A stretch of DNA of 64,000 nucleotides from positions 1 through 64,000 of the forward strand of contig NZ_QXMG01000025.1 in assembly GCF_003569765.1 (NCBI RefSeq). Direction: 5' to 3'. Position numbers and translations under genes: made by a program. This DNA comes from Caldimonas tepidiphila (GTDB taxonomy: Bacteria > Pseudomonadota > Gammaproteobacteria > Burkholderiales > Burkholderiaceae_C). Each line of letters opens with the position of its first letter. Within the stretch, counting starts at the first letter, position 1. The notes below the pieces were generated by a model. That model did not search any database and was not told the DNA's origin. It saw only the letters and a list, made by a program, of their open reading frames with translations. Shown here in pieces: positions 25,087 through 33,596 of this stretch.

Positions 25087-26253
25087 TCAAGCCTTGGGCA
25101 GGCCAAGCACCCGCTCGGCGATGATGTTGCGCTGGATCTCGTTGCTGCCGGCGTAGATCGGCCCGGCCTGCGCGAACAGGAAGCCGTCGAGCCAGTCGGC
25201 GGCCTCCGCCGACTCCGTCAGCTCAGCGCGCGCGCCCAGGATGCGCAGCGCCGTCTCGTGCAGCTCCAGGTCCAACTCCGACCAGAAGATCTTGTTGGTG
25301 CTGGCCTCGGCGCCGATGCGGGCGCCGCGCTGCAGCCGCCCCACCGTGTGGTAGGAGGCCAGCGTGTAGGCCTCGGCCCCCATCCAGGCACGCAGCACCG
25401 CCTCGCGGATCGAGGGGTCGCGGTCCGCCGTCTCGCGGTGGCGCTGGTAGAGCTGCACCAGGCGCTGGGCATTGCGCTGGTAGCGTGCCGGCGAGCGCAG
25501 CAGCAGCCCGCGCTCGAAGCCCGCGGTGGCCATCGCCACGTGCCAGCCCTGCCCCTCCTCGCCCACCCGGTTCTCCAGGGGCACGCGCACATTATCGAAG
25601 AAGACCTCGGCGAAGGCCGGCAGGCCGTTGAGCGCCTTGATGGGCCGGATCGTTATGCCGGGCGCGTCCAGCGGCACGAGCAGGTAGCTCAGGCCGTGGT
25701 GGCGCTGCGATCCGGGCTCGCTGCGGAACAGGCCGAACATCCAGTTGGCGAAGATCGCCCGCGTGGACCAGATCTTCTGGCCGTTGAGCACGTAGTGCTC
25801 GCCGTCGCCGTCCTGCGTGCGCACCGCCCGGCTGCTGATTGCGGCCATGTCGGAGCCGGCGCCCGGCTCGCTCCAGCCCTGCGCCCACATGTCGTCGCAG
25901 CGCGCCATGCGCGGCAGGAAGCGGGCCTTCTGCTCGTCCGTGCCGAACTCCATCAGCGTGGGCCCGAGCAGCAGGATGCCGTTCTGGTTGACGCGCAGCG
26001 GCGCGTCGGCGGCCCAGTACTCCTCCTCGAAGATCAGCCACTCGATCAGGTCGCAGCCGCGCCCGCCGAGCTCCTTGGGCCAGCTCACGCTGCTGTAGCC
26101 GGCGGAGGCGAGCACCGCCTCCCACTGCCGGTGCTGCTCGAAGCCCTCGCGCGTGTCGTAGCTGGCGAACCTCTCGCGCGGCGCATGAGTGAACAGCCAG
26201 TCGCGCACCTCGGCGCGGAATGCCTTCTGGGCTGGGGTGTAGCTCAGGTCCAT
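25087..26253 (-). CDS. acyl-CoA dehydrogenase, catalytic subunit
   Basis: 388 residues. WAQGWSEPGAGSDMAA, the NGQKIWSTRA segment and E247 in TAGFERGLLL, at exactly the residue number of the catalytic Glu of mycobacterial ChsE4. The MCAD-type position is again Ala (IYAGSNEIQ). It is paired with the shorter subunit gene immediately downstream, but the pair order is the reverse of the pair at 18-20.3 kb, where the catalytic gene comes second. It probably desaturates a CoA ester of the C/D-ring residue. Confidence 0.88.
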   Translation of the reverse strand: MDLSYTPAQKAFRAEVRDWLFTHAPRERFASYDTREGFEQHRQWEAVLASAGYSSVSWPKELGGRGCDLIEWLIFEEEYWAADAPLRVNQNGILLLGPTLMEFGTDEQKARFLPRMARCDDMWAQGWSEPGAGSDMAAISSRAVRTQDGDGEHYVLNGQKIWSTRAIFANWMFGLFRSEPGSQRHHGLSYLLVPLDAPGITIRPIKALNGLPAFAEVFFDNVRVPLENRVGEEGQGWHVAMATAGFERGLLLRSPARYQRNAQRLVQLYQRHRETADRDPSIREAVLRAWMGAEAYTLASYHTVGRLQRGARIGAEASTNKIFWSELDLELHETALRILGARAELTESAEAADWLDGFLFAQAGPIYAGSNEIQRNIIAERVLGLPKA

Positions 26254-26266
26254 GGGGTTCTCGCTT

Positions 26267-27022
26267 TCAGAAGCGCGCATCGCGCTTTTGCACGAAGGCG
26301 CGGCGCGTCTCGGCCGAATCCGGGCTCATGTAGGCCTGCAGCGTGAAGCCCTGCTCCCAGCGGTACTTGTCCTCCAGGCAGCCGTCCTCGATGCCGGTGA
26401 GGGCCTCCTTGGCGATGCGGATCATCGCGGGGCTCTTGGCGGCGATCTTCGCGGCGACGGCCATCGCCTCGTCGCGCAGCTGCTCGCGCGGCACCACGCG
26501 CTCGATGGCACCGAGCCGCAGCGCCTCGGGGGCACCGATCATCTCGCCGGTGAAGAACAGGTAGCGGGTCTTCTGCACGCCGAACATGCGCTGCAGGTGG
26601 GCCGCGCCGCCCATTGCGCCGCGGTCGACCTCCGGCAGCCCGAAGCGCGCATCCTCCGCCGCGATCACGATGTCGGCCGCGCCGCAGATGCCGATGCCGC
26701 CGCCCAGCACGAAGCCGTGCACCGCGGAGATCACCGGCACCGGGTTGAGGTGCACCGCCCTGAAGGTGGCGTAGTTGCCGGCGTTGACCTCGACGATCAG
26801 GCCGGGGTCTGCCTCGAGCTCCTTGATGTCCACCCCGGCGCAGAAGCCTCGTCCCTCGGCGCGGATCACGATCACGCGCACCTCGGGCCGCCGGCCCAGC
26901 GCCTCGAGGGCGGCGGCCAGCGCGTTCCAGCCTCGGGCGTCGAGCGCGTTGACCGGCGGCCGGTCGATCACCACCTCGGCCACGCCGTCGTCGTGGACCC
27001 GAGTCGAAAACTGTTCCTGCAT
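26267..27022 (-). CDS. enoyl-CoA hydratase/isomerase family protein (EchA20 candidate)
   Basis: 251-residue crotonase. FCAGVDIKEL is the first oxyanion-hole motif and VLGGGIGICGAADIVIA the second; the following PEVDRGAMGGAA lacks the paired Glu residues of classic hydratases at the usual places, so hydrolase or lyase chemistry is possible. In mycobacteria a crotonase (EchA20) opens ring D by retro-Claisen hydrolysis beside ipdABC, and this gene has the size and neighbourhood for that. The ATG at 27022 is chosen for its GGAAGGAAG ribosome-binding site; a start at 27037 is less likely. Confidence 0.8.
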   Translation of the reverse strand: MQEQFSTRVHDDGVAEVVIDRPPVNALDARGWNALAAALEALGRRPEVRVIVIRAEGRGFCAGVDIKELEADPGLIVEVNAGNYATFRAVHLNPVPVISAVHGFVLGGGIGICGAADIVIAAEDARFGLPEVDRGAMGGAAHLQRMFGVQKTRYLFFTGEMIGAPEALRLGAIERVVPREQLRDEAMAVAAKIAAKSPAMIRIAKEALTGIEDGCLEDKYRWEQGFTLQAYMSPDSAETRRAFVQKRDARF

Positions 27023-27059
27023 TGTTCTTCCTTCCATGTGCGCTTCTAGCCCAGGCCGC

Positions 27060-28157
27060 TCAGGCCATCGTCGCCTGCAGCAGCGCGGCGCGTCGCTCGA
27101 CGGCCTGCGCCACGATCCCCTCGATCACCGCCTGGCAGGAGTCGAGGCGCCCGATCAGCGCCGCCACCTGCCCGGCCGACATCACCCCCTGCTCGGGGCG
27201 GCCCTCGACCATTGCGCGCTGCAGCAGCAGCGGCGCATTGCCTGCCATCACCGTCTGCGCGACGCTCCCGGGGTCCTCCCGCAGGGCCCGCCACAGCACG
27301 CCGGCGGCGTGGCGAGAGCTCATGCCGGTCTGCGCCTTCCACTGCAGCGCGGTCCCGAGCGCGATCAGCACGCGGCGCAGCGGCGAGGCCTGCTCCAGCC
27401 TCGCGAGCACCTCGTTGGGGATCATCCGTTGCGGCATGCCGTCCACCAGCGTCGAGACCTGGATGCGCTCGGCGTCGCGGGCCTCGAGGTAGCGCTGCAG
27501 CGTCGCGGCGGGCACCCCGCTGTCGCGCGTCATCAGGAAGCGCGTGCCCATCGCGATGCCCTGGGCACCGAAGGCCAGGGCCGCGAGCAGCCCGCGCCCG
27601 TCGTAGAAGCCGCCCGCGGCGACCACCGGCACCTGCACCGCGTCGAGCACCTGCGGCAGCAGCACGGTGGTCGGCACCGAGCCGGTGTGCCCGCCCCCTT
27701 CGCCGCCCTGGACCGTGACGGCGTTGGCGCCCATCTCGATCGCCTTGAGCGCGTGCTTGACCGCGCCCACCGTCGGCATGCAGACGATGCCGCCGTTGCG
27801 CAGCCGGGCGATGGTCTTGCGGTCCGGCCCGCGGCCGTAGCTCACGGCGCGCACCCGGTGCCTGACCGCCAGGTCCAGCAGCTGCTGCGCGTTGGGCTGG
27901 AACATGTGGAAGTTCAGGCCGAAGGGCTTGTCGCCCGTGAGCTCCTTGACCCGCAGGATCTCCGCCTCGATGCGCTCGGGCGCGATCGTCGCGCCGGCGA
28001 GGAAGCCGAAGCCGCCCGCGTTGCAGGTGGCGGCCACCAGCCCGGAGCCCGCCACCCAGCCCATTGCGGTCTGCACGATGGGGTAGCGGCAGCCGAGCAG
28101 CTCGCACAGCGGCGTGTGCAGCTCCAGGGGATCGTTGGCTCGGTAGCGGTCGTTCAT
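27060..28157 (-). CDS. ipdC: flavin-dependent reductase of the nitronate monooxygenase fold, IpdC
   Basis: 365-residue FMN TIM-barrel protein of the nitronate monooxygenase/enoyl reductase family: PIVQTAMGWVAGSGL near the N-terminus, VQGGEGGGHTG phosphate-binding loop and VVAAGGFYDGRGL. In mycobacterial and Comamonas steroid clusters the gene next to the ipdAB CoA-transferase-like pair encodes IpdC, needed for C/D-ring breakdown. Its start overlaps the stop of the preceding crotonase gene by 4 bp. Identification rests on fold plus the conserved neighbourhood. Confidence 0.83.
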   Translation of the reverse strand: MNDRYRANDPLELHTPLCELLGCRYPIVQTAMGWVAGSGLVAATCNAGGFGFLAGATIAPERIEAEILRVKELTGDKPFGLNFHMFQPNAQQLLDLAVRHRVRAVSYGRGPDRKTIARLRNGGIVCMPTVGAVKHALKAIEMGANAVTVQGGEGGGHTGSVPTTVLLPQVLDAVQVPVVAAGGFYDGRGLLAALAFGAQGIAMGTRFLMTRDSGVPAATLQRYLEARDAERIQVSTLVDGMPQRMIPNEVLARLEQASPLRRVLIALGTALQWKAQTGMSSRHAAGVLWRALREDPGSVAQTVMAGNAPLLLQRAMVEGRPEQGVMSAGQVAALIGRLDSCQAVIEGIVAQAVERRAALLQATMA

Positions 28158-29062
28158 GAAGCAACGCCCTTGTTGGCCGCGGCCATCGAGCGTGCGTCGT
28201 GCCCGCCCAGGTGCCCCTCCCCCACCAGCTGCCCGTGGGCATGGGCCAGGTGATGGTAGCCGTAGGCCAGGTCCATCGTGGTGCGCAGGCCCTGGAGATC
28301 CAGCACGCGGTTGATCACCTGCTTGGTCAGCGCAAGCCCCAGCCGGGGCTGCCGCGCGATCCGATCGGCGATCGCATAGGTCTCCTCCTCCAGCCGATCG
28401 CGCGCCACCACCCGGTTGACCATGCCCATCTGATGGGCGCGCGCCGCGTCCATGCGCTCGCCCAGGAACAGGAATTCCTTGGCCACGCGCGGGTTGAGCT
28501 CATGCGCATGGGCGAAGTACTCGACGCCGGGGATGCCCATGCGCAGCACCGGATCCTGGAAGAAGGCATCGTCGCTGGCGATGATGAGGTCGCAGACCCA
28601 GGCCAGCATCAGCCCGCCCGCGACGCAGGCGCCCTGCACCATCGCGATGGTGGGCTTGGGCGCGTCGTGCCAGCGCCGGCACATGCCGAGGTAGACCTCC
28701 TGCTCGCGCGCATAGTGGAACTCGGCGCCGGGCTTGTCGCTATGGTCCCACCACAGCTGGGTGCGCTCGAAGCTCTTGTTCACGTCGCGCCCGGGCGTGC
28801 CGATGTCATGGCCGGCGCTGAAGTGCCGGCCGGCGCCGCGCAGCACGATGACGCGCACGGCGTCGTCGTCCACTGCGCGCCGGAAGCCGGCATCGAGCGC
28901 ATAGGTCATCTGCGAGTTCTGCGCGTTGTTGAAGGCCGGGCGGTTCATCGTCAGCGTGGCGATGCCGGCGCGCACCTCGTAGAGCACGGGCTCGTCGGTC
29001 TCGTAGACAGCGCTGTCCTCGCGCCGCACCGGGCGGTCGGCCGGATGGGGATCGTGGTTCAT
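28154..29062 (-). CDS. enoyl-CoA hydratase/isomerase family protein
   Basis: 302-residue crotonase with an N-terminal extension of about 25 residues. HFSAGHDIG and VQGACVAGGLMLAWVCDLIIA are the oxyanion-hole motifs; FFQDPVLRMGIPGVEYF follows. The long WWDH insertion after HDIG is typical of the steroid-cluster paralogues and not of short-chain hydratases. It lies 10 bp downstream of ipdB and overlaps ipdC by 4 bp, so it belongs to the same C/D-ring step set. Its precise reaction is not clear. Confidence 0.84.
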   Translation of the reverse strand: MNHDPHPADRPVRREDSAVYETDEPVLYEVRAGIATLTMNRPAFNNAQNSQMTYALDAGFRRAVDDDAVRVIVLRGAGRHFSAGHDIGTPGRDVNKSFERTQLWWDHSDKPGAEFHYAREQEVYLGMCRRWHDAPKPTIAMVQGACVAGGLMLAWVCDLIIASDDAFFQDPVLRMGIPGVEYFAHAHELNPRVAKEFLFLGERMDAARAHQMGMVNRVVARDRLEEETYAIADRIARQPRLGLALTKQVINRVLDLQGLRTTMDLAYGYHHLAHAHGQLVGEGHLGGHDARSMAAANKGVAS

Positions 29063-29072
29063 TTCGGCCCCT

Positions 29073-29840
29073 TCATCCCAGTGCGCCGGCGCGCAGGCCG
29101 TGCGGGTCCAGCCGCGCCAACAGGTCGAGCTGGGCCGGCGTGGGGTCGGGCGTGACGGGCACGTGCTCCGGCACGTGCAGCGGGAAGCCGGTTGCCTCCT
29201 GCACCTGCTGCACGCTCACGCCCGGGTGCAGGCTGCGCAGCCGCATTCGGTGCTGCGGGCCGTCGAAGTCCATCACACAGAGATTGGTGACAACCAGCCG
29301 CAGGTCCACCAGCTCCTCCATGCGCCAGCCGCGAGGCAGCCGCTCGGGCTTGAAGCCCGTCGAGGCCACCATATCCACCTCGCCCTCCACGAAGACCTTG
29401 GGGCTGTGGTTGGGCACGAAGAAGGAGTTGGCGTGATTCGCCGAGTTGCCGGGAAAGCCGCGCACGCCCAGCATCTGCGACTTCGGCCGCCGGTAGTCGG
29501 CGCCGATCATCGAGATGTTGGCCTGGCCCCAGCGGTCGATCTGGGTCGGCCCCACCATCGCGTGGCGCCTGCCGCCCCACACGTTGTCGAAGATGCGCGA
29601 GAAGCCCATCCAGGTCTCGCGCCGCGGCAGGTAGTCGCCGCGCGGGCCGACGGGCACCGGCTCGCTCACAAGCCAAGCCTCGGAGTCGGTCATCATCAGG
29701 TCGAGATTGATGGAGGCCATGCACATCGAGGCAGCCAGCCGGGGCACGATGCCGATGCCGGTGGCCAGCACCTCGCCGTCGTCCTTCCAGGCCTGCGCCG
29801 CGGCACAGATCATGCGGTCCACCAGGTTCGTGTCGTTCAT
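29073..29840 (-). CDS. ipdB: CoA-transferase-like ring-opening hydrolase, beta subunit
   Basis: 255 residues of the CoA-transferase family I fold, matching IpdB: MVGPTQIDRWGQANIS, GFPGNSANHANSFFVPNH and the LVVTNLCVMDF segment. IpdAB is related to glutaconate CoA-transferase but in steroid degraders it hydrolytically opens the last carbocycle of a CoA ester (COCHEA-CoA). The start is the ATG at 29840, 14 bp after the ipdA stop. Subunits are encoded in the order ipdA-ipdB. The Comamonas counterparts are called ScdL1L2. Confidence 0.88.
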   Translation of the reverse strand: MNDTNLVDRMICAAAQAWKDDGEVLATGIGIVPRLAASMCMASINLDLMMTDSEAWLVSEPVPVGPRGDYLPRRETWMGFSRIFDNVWGGRRHAMVGPTQIDRWGQANISMIGADYRRPKSQMLGVRGFPGNSANHANSFFVPNHSPKVFVEGEVDMVASTGFKPERLPRGWRMEELVDLRLVVTNLCVMDFDGPQHRMRLRSLHPGVSVQQVQEATGFPLHVPEHVPVTPDPTPAQLDLLARLDPHGLRAGALG

Positions 29841-29854
29841 GTCCGCGCTCCTTT

Positions 29855-30730
29855 TCAGAACACCGGCAGCGGCAGCCTGCGGATCGCGCCCACGCCGCCG
29901 ACGCGCCGGAGGTATTCCTGCTCGCCGCAATTCACGTACTGCTCGACGTACTGCTGCCATCCCCCCGGCTCACGGGCGCTCGCGGCATAGGCCTTGAAGT
30001 GAGCCACGTCGAAGCCGTAGAGCGGTGCGCAGCTGCTCGGATGCGCGCCGCCCGGCAGGTGCACCACGCCCGTGGTCTGCGAGCGCTCCCAGAACACGTA
30101 GCGGGCCTCGGCGCCCTGCTCGAACACGTGGCTGTCCACGAGCTCGTCGCAGCTGACGTAGGTGCGCGCCGCCGCGCGGGCGAACAGGTCGTCCATGTAC
30201 AGGTCGGGTCCCTTGACCTGGCACACGCCGCGCGCGTCGGCCCGGTCCACGTGCAGCAGCGCGGCGTCCAGCTGCAGGGCCGGCATCGCGACCCATTCGC
30301 GCTCGTCGTAGGGCGAGGCGACCGTCCTGATCTGCGGGTTGTGGCGCAGCACGTCAGTGCCCAGGCCGACGCGGGTCGGGATGTAGGGCACGCGCATGGC
30401 CGCCGCCTTCAGGCCGAGCATGAACATGCCCTCGTCGATCTCCATCACCTCGAGTTCGCCACGCTGGCGCGCGAGGCGGAAGTAGGGCTCCAGCGGAATG
30501 AAGTCCAGCGACACGAAGGCGAACACGAGCTTCCTCACCTTGCCGGCGGCGCACAGCATGCCGACGTCCGCCCCGCCGTAGGACACCACCGTCAGGTCCC
30601 TGAGGGGCGAGCGCAGGATCTCGCGCACCAGCGCCATCGGCTTGCGCCGCGGGCCCCAGCCGCCGATGCCCAGGGTCATGCCGTCGCGCAGCTGCGCGAC
30701 CACGTCGGCCGAGTTCATCAGCTTGTTCAT
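29855..30730 (-). CDS. ipdA: CoA-transferase-like ring-opening hydrolase, alpha subunit
   Basis: 291 residues. MTLGIGGWGPRRKPMALVRE is the conserved glycine-rich start of IpdA-type proteins, followed by VVSYGGADVGMLCAAGKV and a MEIDEGMFMLGLKAAA helix. It forms the heteromer with IpdB that opens a ring of the remaining bicyclic CoA ester. The start overlaps the tesB stop by 4 bp, so it is coupled to the dioxygenase although it acts much later in the pathway. Confidence 0.88.
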   Translation of the reverse strand: MNKLMNSADVVAQLRDGMTLGIGGWGPRRKPMALVREILRSPLRDLTVVSYGGADVGMLCAAGKVRKLVFAFVSLDFIPLEPYFRLARQRGELEVMEIDEGMFMLGLKAAAMRVPYIPTRVGLGTDVLRHNPQIRTVASPYDEREWVAMPALQLDAALLHVDRADARGVCQVKGPDLYMDDLFARAAARTYVSCDELVDSHVFEQGAEARYVFWERSQTTGVVHLPGGAHPSSCAPLYGFDVAHFKAYAASAREPGGWQQYVEQYVNCGEQEYLRRVGGVGAIRRLPLPVF

Positions 30731-31632
30731 TGCGCGTCTCCCGCGTTGGCAATGGAGAAGTCGTGCCCCCACAGGCTCACGCGGGTGAACTCGTGGACGA
30801 TGTGCTCGCGCCAGTCGACCACCGCACCGCCGAAGCCGAACTCGATGTCGAAGCCCGAGGGCGAGCGCATGTAGAAGGAGATCATGCGGTCGTTGGTGTG
30901 CTGGCCAAGCGTGGCGGTCTGCGTAATGCCCTGCGAGTGCATGCGGTCCATCGCGCGCCCCACCTCCGGCATCGACTCGACCTCGACCATCACGTGCACG
31001 CAGCCGCTCGGCACCGGGAAACCGGCCAGCGCCAGACTGTGGTGGCGGGCGTTGCCGCAGTGCAGGAAATGGATCGGCAGCGTCGGCCCAGCCTCGCCCT
31101 GCGGCTGGAAGTTGTAGATGTCCGACAGGCCGAAGCCCAGCACGTCGCGGAAGAAGCGCTGCGTGGCGTCGAGCTCGGGGGCCGGCAGCACCACGTGGCC
31201 CATGCCCATGGAGCCGGTCACGAAGCGCGACACGCCCACCGGGGAGGCGAAGTGCCGGAAATCGGACTTGAAACCCCACACCAGCTCATGTCGGTTGCCG
31301 GAGGGGTCCGAGAAGGCGGCGAGCTGCTGCACGCAGCGCAGGCGGCACAATGCGGCGTCGCCCGGCGTGACCTCCACGCCGGCCGCGCGCAGCGCCTGCA
31401 GCGCCGCCTCGTAGGCCGCCCGGTCCGCCACCTCCCAGCCGGTGGCCAGATAGGCGTTGCGCGGCCCCTCCTGCACCGCGAAGCGGAACTGGCGCTCGTC
31501 CATGCGCACGTACAGCCCGCCGTCGGGTGCCGGGGCGGTCATCATGCCCAGCACCTCCTCGGCGTAGCGCTTCCACTGCTGCAGGCTCGTGGTCTGTGCC
31601 ACCACGTAGGCCAGCGCTCGAATGTCGATCAT
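30727..31632 (-). CDS. tesB: 3,4-dihydroxy-9,10-seco-steroid 4,5-dioxygenase (extradiol)
   Basis: 301-residue type I extradiol dioxygenase of the BphC/HsaC/TesB group, which cleaves the catechol-like ring A. Two vicinal-oxygen-chelate modules; iron ligands H146, H213 and E264 and the active-site residues H198, H245 and Y254 all sit close to the positions known in BphC (146, 210, 260; 195, 241, 250). The start MIDIRALAY is typical. It is first in a 13-gene operon running to 18035, 69 bp below dyad site 7. Assignment to the steroid catechol follows from the surrounding genes. Confidence 0.92.
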   Translation of the reverse strand: MIDIRALAYVVAQTTSLQQWKRYAEEVLGMMTAPAPDGGLYVRMDERQFRFAVQEGPRNAYLATGWEVADRAAYEAALQALRAAGVEVTPGDAALCRLRCVQQLAAFSDPSGNRHELVWGFKSDFRHFASPVGVSRFVTGSMGMGHVVLPAPELDATQRFFRDVLGFGLSDIYNFQPQGEAGPTLPIHFLHCGNARHHSLALAGFPVPSGCVHVMVEVESMPEVGRAMDRMHSQGITQTATLGQHTNDRMISFYMRSPSGFDIEFGFGGAVVDWREHIVHEFTRVSLWGHDFSIANAGDAQ

Positions 31633-31700
31633 GGCTTGCTTCCCCGGCCCGCCGGAATGGGGCCCATGAACTTCATTCTGTGGAGCCGGGGCCGGCGCCT

Positions 31701-31720
31701 CATCGTCCGTTGAGACTAAC
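31701..31720 (-). promoter_or_regulatory. steroid-regulon dyad site 7 (tesB operon promoter)
   Basis: CATCGTCC-GTTG-AGACTAAC. The arm next to tesB is perfect; the far arm is of the GACTA type shared with sites 8-10. On the minus strand a CAGAAT -10 candidate (31675-31680) lies exactly 20 bp away, the same hexamer and spacing as at site 10. The tesB start is at 31632. Confidence 0.68.
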
Positions 31721-32103
31721 GGGGCGGGGCATTTGCGGGGCAGGAAGGAGAAGGTCGAGCTCGCGGCGGAGATGGCCGCATCCCCGAGGGCCGCAGACGG
31801 GGACGGAGCGCGCTCCCCGCATGGCGGGTGGTTCTCCCGGATCCGGTCAAGCGCATCGCTCGGCTGGAAATCGTTGTGTGGATCGCGTATCGCTTGGGAC
31901 GCGTCGAAGCGCTGCGAGCTCACGACAATCCCCATAACGCTACGCTGGCAGGGTAAACGCGCTCTGCAAACCTTGCTGCCGCCGTCCCTATCTTGCGGCG
32001 CCGGCGACATACCAAGGTGTCACGAACAGCCTTCGCTTCCTAGCATGTCCGGCAGCGACCGTGCACATCGCGCGGCGCCACACAGGAACGAAGGAGACAC
32101 ACC
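31721..32103. other. intergenic region upstream of the second amidase
   Basis: About 380 bp without a supported gene. It contains no second copy of the dyad, so the amidase at 32104 is probably under other control. The sequence becomes less GC-rich toward 31.9 kb. AAGGAG lies 10 bp before the amidase ATG. No convincing -35/-10 pair could be chosen. Confidence 0.4.
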
Positions 32104-33555
32104 ATGAACCGCAGATCAGCCACTCCGCTTCACGCACAGCCCGCCGAGCTCTGGCGCTGGAGTGCCTCGGCACTGGCCGATGGCATTCGAACCCGCGCCA
32201 TCTCTTCGCGTGACGCAACGCTCGCCTGCCTGCAACGCATCGATCAGGTCAACCCGGCCATCAACGCGCTGGTGGAAGTGTCGCCTGAAGAGGCCCTGGC
32301 GGCTGCGGATGCGGCCGACCGCGCCGTGAAGCAGGGGGCCGAACTGGGGCCGCTGCATGGCGTGCCGGTGTCGATCAAGGTCAACAGCGACCAGAAGGGA
32401 CACGCCACGACCAACGGTGTCGCCGCATTCAAGGATGCCATCGCATCGGAAGACAGCCCGCATGTTCACAACCTGCGTGCTGCAGGGGCAGTGTTCGTGG
32501 GGCGCAGCAACACGCCCGCCTTCTCGTACCGCTGGTTCACGACGAATGACTTGCACGGCAGAACCTTGAATCCCTGGGACCCGACGCGCACGCCGGGCGG
32601 CTCCAGCGGCGGCGCAGCTGCTGCTGCCGCCACCGGCATGGTGCCGATCGCGCACGGCAACGACATCGGCGGCTCGATCCGGCAGCCGGCCTACTGCTGC
32701 GGCGTCACGGGGCTACGGCCGACCGTCGGCCGCATCCCCACCTGGTACGGCCCTGCCAACGCGGATCAGGCGCTGTCCGTACAGACCATGCTGACGCAGG
32801 GTCCGCTGGCGAGGTGCGTCGCGGATCTTCGTCTCGCCCTCGCTGCAATGAGCCCGTTCGATCCGCGCGACGCGCTGCACGCGCCGGCCCCGCTCACTGG
32901 CGCTCCCGTGGCCCGTTCGATCCGGGTGGGCCTCCTGCGCGAGGCGGGCGCCGCCCGACCGAGCCCTGCGGTTGATGCCGCGCTCGACCAAGCCGCTGCC
33001 TGGTTGACGGACGCGGGCTACCGGGTCGAAGAGATTGCCGATCCCGCCTTCGGGGAGGCCTATCGGTTGTGGTACTTGCTGGCGATGGAGGAGTTCCGCC
33101 AGATCATGCCGCTGGTCGAACAAATCGGCGACGACGGCATGAAGAAGGCCGCCGAGCATTACTACGCCGTCGCTCGGGACTGGTGGGGCGATCGGCCGGG
33201 CCTGACGGACTACATGAACGGCTACGCACGGCGCGGCACCCTGATCGCGCGGCTCCAGCGCCTCCTGCAGGATTGCCCGCTGATCCTGATGCCGGTCTCG
33301 GCAGAGCAGGCGTTCGAGCAGGACGCCGACATCCACAGCGTTGAAAGCATGCGCCGTGTCATGGCGGCCAATTGGTCGATGATGGCCGTTCCCCTGCTCG
33401 GATTCCCGGCCATGTCCGTTCCGACGGGGATCGCCAACGGGCTGCCGGTGGGCGTTCAACTGCTCGGCCCTCGCTTCCGCGAGGACATGGTTCTCGATGC
33501 CGGCGAAGTCATCGAGGCCAGGGCCGGCCTGCTGACGCCGATCGATCCGCGCTGA
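32104..33555 (+). CDS. amidase (amidase signature family), cytoplasmic
   Basis: 483 residues. The triad is K92, S167 (PGGSSGG) and S191 (DIGGSIRQPA), again 24 residues apart. Unlike the amidase at 21237-22811 it has no Tat or Sec signal, so it should work in the cytoplasm. GC content and codon choice are less extreme than in the steroid operons, and no dyad site precedes it. It is convergent with an AraC regulator gene 12 bp away. Possible roles include cleavage of an imported amide or a conjugated bile acid; the sequence does not decide. Confidence 0.85.
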   Translation: MNRRSATPLHAQPAELWRWSASALADGIRTRAISSRDATLACLQRIDQVNPAINALVEVSPEEALAAADAADRAVKQGAELGPLHGVPVSIKVNSDQKGHATTNGVAAFKDAIASEDSPHVHNLRAAGAVFVGRSNTPAFSYRWFTTNDLHGRTLNPWDPTRTPGGSSGGAAAAAATGMVPIAHGNDIGGSIRQPAYCCGVTGLRPTVGRIPTWYGPANADQALSVQTMLTQGPLARCVADLRLALAAMSPFDPRDALHAPAPLTGAPVARSIRVGLLREAGAARPSPAVDAALDQAAAWLTDAGYRVEEIADPAFGEAYRLWYLLAMEEFRQIMPLVEQIGDDGMKKAAEHYYAVARDWWGDRPGLTDYMNGYARRGTLIARLQRLLQDCPLILMPVSAEQAFEQDADIHSVESMRRVMAANWSMMAVPLLGFPAMSVPTGIANGLPVGVQLLGPRFREDMVLDAGEVIEARAGLLTPIDPR

Positions 33556-33563
33556 TGTGGCTC

Positions 33564-33596
33564 GGGCCTACTGGCTGACCTGGGTCCGGTAGGCCC
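33564..33596. terminator. possible hairpin between convergent amidase and araC-type genes
   Basis: GGGCCTAC and GTAGGCCC form an 8-bp stem with a 17-nt loop. It overlaps the last codons of the araC-type gene, so its role as a terminator for the amidase is tentative. Confidence 0.35.
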
